This document shows, piece after piece, positions 62,501 to 64,000 of a stretch of DNA of 64,000 nucleotides. The translations under genes were made by a program, and so were the position numbers. Every line of letters starts with the position of its first letter. Positions within the stretch are counted from its first letter, which is position 1. The stretch lies in assembly GCA_947623455.1 (NCBI GenBank), contig OX392527.1:29132201-29196200 (forward strand). The letters run 5' to 3'. Under the pieces are notes generated by a model. It saw nothing but the letters and a program-made list of their open reading frames with translations. It ran no database searches and was not told where the DNA came from. The stretch is from Mimachlamys varia (lineage: Eukaryota; Mollusca; Bivalvia; Pectinida; Pectinidae).

Positions 62501-63817
62501 TGCGCCGGGGGGTGTTCTGCTGGGGGGCTTCGGCAGTATACTGCGGTGTGGTAGCACTCTAAATCGAAAAAAGATCCGGACTGTCGCAAGAAGGCTTACA
62601 CGAACATACCGCATCCTAAAAAAGAACACATCACTCTCCCAACAAACACACCCACATCACATACACCGTGAGGCCGTCCTTAAATGACCCCGGCTGTTAA
62701 TAGGACGTAAACCAATCAACCAACCAAATTATTGATAGTGAATAGTGAATATTTACCAGCAAATAAAACTCCAAAAACTCTCTTATTATATGCTTCCATG
62801 ATAAAATTTCGAAAGGAAAAAATGTATGACTGATGTTTTTGTACAAAACTTCGCCAAAACTTTAGACAGGGCTGAATTCATTAGTTCAGCATCTTAGCTT
62901 TAGAAGACAAGCAATGTGCATGCTCGATTGCTTTTTCAGGGATGACAGCATCTTTGATCTACTATTAGTTTTCCGAATTTTCAGATAAAGCGGGAGCGAA
63001 GCGTTCGCGAGCTATTATTTTCGTTCGTCGTTTGAGATGTCGCGTTCTATTCTTAAAGTGCACCTGTAACTACTGGTTTTCATTGACTGTATTTATAAAT
63101 CGAAATTCAGTGGATAACTAGTCATTATTTTGCAATCATGGATTTTTTAGCTGGTGAATTTGTAATTATAATTTGTACAAAAAATGACTGGGGTGAGGTT
63201 CAGTACACTGATGCAATGCTAGATACATTTTCCAGTTCGAAAAGCATATAGATATTTTGCTCCCATTAGGTATACGACTTAACCACAATAATGCCATAGC
63301 CATGCGTGTTTGAGCATTACCAACATTGTGTTCACAATTCGATGGACCATACACAGTATAAATAAACTACAAAATTATGAAGAATTTTACTATAATTCAT
63401 TTTTCTTACTCCAAGTGTTTCTAGAGCTTTTTGATAAATTGTCTTTATTTCATTTCTTTCTTTACTTTTTAAGAAATAAGACTTTTGTCAGTTCATCGAC
63501 CACTTGGTGTTTGCAGGTAATGTTGTGGCAGGCCCCCATGGACCTCTGCCCCGCCCAATACATAGGATCTCTGGTACTCTAATATTGGTGTCTGTAGGTA
63601 CTGTTGTGGCAGGTGCTTGTTTACCTCTGCCACGCCCCATATATAGAACTCATGTACTCTAATATTGGAGTTTGTAGGTACTGTTGTGGCAGGTGCTGGT
63701 GAACCTCTGTCCCACCCCATATATAGGAACTCTGGGAGGGTTGATGTTCTCGGTGAGAAATGTAGTAACAGCGCTGACTTTCGTTGCATCTGGATATATA
63801 CTGGAGAGACCGAACAC
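47563..63817 (+). CDS. MFSD1-like MFS transporter, copy D (3' end off window)
   Basis: Exons: 47563-47572 (ATGATGACAG), 48739-48845, 52071-52177, 52453-52508, 53676-53825, 54911-55063, 55957-56063, 56345-56445, 56668-56773, 62019-62159, 63678-63817; exons 12-13 lie beyond the window. Phases agree and 392 residues are open. Exon 2: RYGVLFCNSFVIFGVYYFME. Exon 3 loop has sequons NIT and NQT. Exon 4: GLVIDRLGNSR (MFS motif-A type). Exon 5: FGDGALR. Exon 9: DYLLLRHGYTMIQASQITGI. Exon 11: LGGLMFSVRNVVTALTFVAS. It is the most diverged copy. Exons 5 and 11 are each preceded by tandem copies of their own intron-exon junction; the last acceptor is chosen in each because only it leads to a full-length exon in frame. 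Role inferred from MFSD1: proton-independent dipeptide export from lysosomes. Confidence 0.75.
47573..48738 (+). other. Copy D intron 1
   Basis: About 47690-48060 loosely matches the TGACGTCA-bearing dispersed repeat (ATTGTATTGTTGCC, GACGTCATAG) and 48215-48265 is an R2 scrap (GTGCAGCACATGTGTGTGTT). The 94-codon frame at 47585-47869 has no domain I recognise. Confidence 0.4.
49150..50815 (+). repeat. 40-bp minisatellite in copy D intron 2 (about 40 units)
   Basis: Units of ATGTCTAGTACTCAAACATC and TGTCACTGTGTGATGTCTAT. Interrupted at about 49585-49680 by an R1 fragment (TTCCTGAACACCTGGACTTA). Homologous to the intron 2 array of copy C. Confidence 0.9.
51040..51905 (+). repeat. Composite satellite in copy D intron 2
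   Basis: Alternates CACTGAGTACGGACTCATGT plus TTACCTACACAACACACCAC with CATTAGGTGTGACAACAGCA. The composite unit is about 67 bp. The right part (51500-51870) is homogenised to the TTATTGGGTGCGACAACACC variant. Confidence 0.9.
52915..53675 (+). repeat. Splice-acceptor minisatellite before copy D exon 5 (10 extra units)
   Basis: Ten tandem units (eight of 75 bp, two of 68 bp) run from 52940 to 53675 and lead into the true exon 5. Each has a 25-bp intron-like tail TTTGTTTTGTTTGTTCAG followed by about 50 bases of exon 5 (CCGTGATTCTGTTCAGTGTG ... TTGGGTCGGTGATGTTC). The first unit keeps the older acceptor TTCTAG^GTTCTGTG as in copies A and B. There are thus eleven AG acceptors. The 68-bp units shift the frame, so splicing into the first acceptors and reading through hits stops. 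Only splicing to 53676 gives the family exon. Confidence 0.9.
55064..55956 (+). other. Copy D intron 6
   Basis: Contains a small AACGGCCCTA triplicate at about 55157-55196. Otherwise AT-rich without recognisable features. Confidence 0.4.
57000..58728 (+). repeat. About 165-bp satellite units with R1 insertions (copy D intron 9)
   Basis: Diverged units with CTTGTCCGGGCTGTAACTTT, GTTAAAGATATCTTGATGAA and GACCTGAAGGTCAGAGGTCA begin near 57007, 57158, 57480 and 58570, and again at 60103. R1 copies interrupt them at 57255-57440 (+) and 57975-58530 (-). A 135-bp R1-end segment is present in inverse at about 57805-57945 and 58395-58530. Confidence 0.6.
58729..60103 (+). mobile_element. Long dispersed element with GGTCACCTG ends and 315-bp internal repeats
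   Basis: Begins AGGTCACCTGAGACGAAGTC and ends CATCAGGTGACCGTTAAGGC then CTATGGGCCTCTTGTTT; AGGTCACCTG and CAGGTGACC are inverse. Inside are GTCGTCCGTCGTGCGTCGTG microsatellite sequence and about three tandem units of about 315 bp (CTTCTCCTCTACTCTCAGAT ... TTGCCCCTGGGGAGGGGGTA). No transposase is seen. It sits within one 165-bp satellite unit. Elements with this start are, to my knowledge, common in bivalve genomes (recollection, not checked). Confidence 0.6.
60224..61152. mobile_element. hAT-like foldback element with 330-bp inverted arms
   Basis: A 929-bp element with two near-perfect inverted arms, 60224-60553 and 60823-61152, and a 269-bp unique centre. The ends are CACAGGGGCTAGGCACGGAC and its inverse. 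It is flanked by an exact 8-bp direct repeat GTGTGACC at 60216-60223 and 61153-61160. An 8-bp target duplication with CA-GGGG type ends points to the hAT superfamily. It has no transposase ORF, so it is non-autonomous. Arm identity suggests recent activity or gene conversion. Confidence 0.88.
61335..61388 (+). repeat. GTCC/GTCT tetranucleotide microsatellite
   Basis: Imperfect run of GTCCGTCCGTTTGTCCGTCT type in copy D intron 9. Confidence 0.8.
61640..61870 (+). repeat. R1 copy in copy D intron 9
   Basis: ACTTGGATTTGACCTAGACT, TACATGGTGGGTGTCGTCAA, TCCGGAACACCTCGTC and GACACTTTGGTATTCTCTC phrases place it in R1. It ends about 150 bp before exon 10. Confidence 0.65.
62209..62705 (+). mobile_element. 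Dispersed SINE-like repeat in copy D intron 10
   Basis: Starts at about GGTGTGCCCTGCAGGTAGGG, continues ACCTGCTGCCCC, ACTGCATGATCGTAGAAGG and ends CCCCGGCTGTTAATAGGACG then AAACCAATCAACCAACCAAA. The CAACCAACC tail after GTTAATAGGACGT is a 3' end I associate with bivalve SINEs. The minus-strand 126-codon frame across it is incidental. Confidence 0.5.
63517..63677 (+). repeat. Splice-acceptor duplication before copy D exon 11 (2 extra units)
   Basis: Two units (81 and 80 bp) each consist of the exon 11 start GTACTGTTGTGGCAGGTGCT ... CCCATATATAG followed by a new intron end CTAATATTGGAGTTTGTAG. With the real exon at 63678 there are three acceptors (after 63516, 63597 and 63677). Units 1 and 2 run into TAA (CTCTAATATTGG), so only the last gives a full exon. 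Confidence 0.88.
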
Positions 63818-63960
63818 GTAGGTTTTATTTGAAATTATTTCCTGCACCTTTAATTAACTTAAGCTGAGTTTTTTTTCCAATATAAAGTGCGAAAAAAATT
63901 CAATGTTTCATAATAGTATCATGTGTATTCCTGCTCTATATCATCTTAGTGTAATTTGCA

Positions 63961-64000
63961 GACGCTGCTGGTAGATTCTTTAGTCCCTGAGGTTTGTTGG
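63961..64000 (+). repeat. R2 copy cut by window end
   Basis: GACGCTGCTGGTAGATTCTT then TAGTCCCTGAGGTTTG matches the start of R2. Confidence 0.5.

Noticed and set aside
62209..62589. 126-codon minus-strand ORF
   Set aside because: It lies within a SINE-like dispersed repeat; no domain seen.

Overview
The window is animal nuclear DNA, AT-rich and intron-rich, and unusually full of tandem and dispersed repeats. The repeat background (short diverged families, tRNA-derived SINE pieces, and intronic repeats containing phrases such as AAGGTCAGAGGTCAAATA) is what I associate with bivalve molluscs. The phylum-level call is an inference and I cannot name a species. There are no rRNA genes, no intact tRNA genes and no prokaryotic genes.

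The coding content is one gene family repeated head to tail on the + strand. It encodes an MFSD1-like major-facilitator transporter (the MFSD1 family includes a lysosomal dipeptide uniporter) split over 13 short exons with conserved phases. I see four members. Copy A (66-5683) lacks exons 1-4, which lie left of the window. Copy B (7413-24504) is complete, about 533 residues. Copy C (30187-44385) has lost exons 5-7 and scrambled exons 11-12, so it is a pseudogene. Copy D (47563-63817) has exons 1-11 and runs off the right edge. A worn exon-10 relic (about 28930-29180) marks a fifth copy. An inverted duplicate of a B-type 5' end (promoter, exon 1, part of intron 1) lies at about 25720-27010 and points back toward the 3' end of copy B.

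The most unusual feature is that exon-intron junctions of these genes have themselves become minisatellites. At the end of exon 9 a 24-bp unit carrying 15 exon bases plus GTAAGT is repeated 7 times in A and 65 times in B, giving a run of in-frame 5' splice sites. At the start of exon 5 in D a 75/68-bp unit (intron end, AG, exon start) precedes the real exon 10 times. At the start of exon 11 in D an 80-bp unit does the same, making three acceptors. The last exon of B also has a 60-bp coding repeat, which multiplies a YSGI tyrosine motif (YXXPhi sorting type) to four copies.

Region by region: 0-5.7 kb copy A; 5.7-7.4 kb dispersed repeats and the B promoter; 7.4-24.5 kb copy B with a 3-kb 42-bp minisatellite in intron 1; 24.6-30 kb intergenic repeats, the inverted 5' end, a SINE and the relic exon; 30-44.4 kb pseudogene C with a 6.2-kb 46-bp array in intron 9; 44.4-47.5 kb repeats; 47.5-63.8 kb copy D with satellites in intron 2 and nested insertions in intron 9, including a perfectly bounded hAT-like foldback element with an 8-bp target-site duplication.
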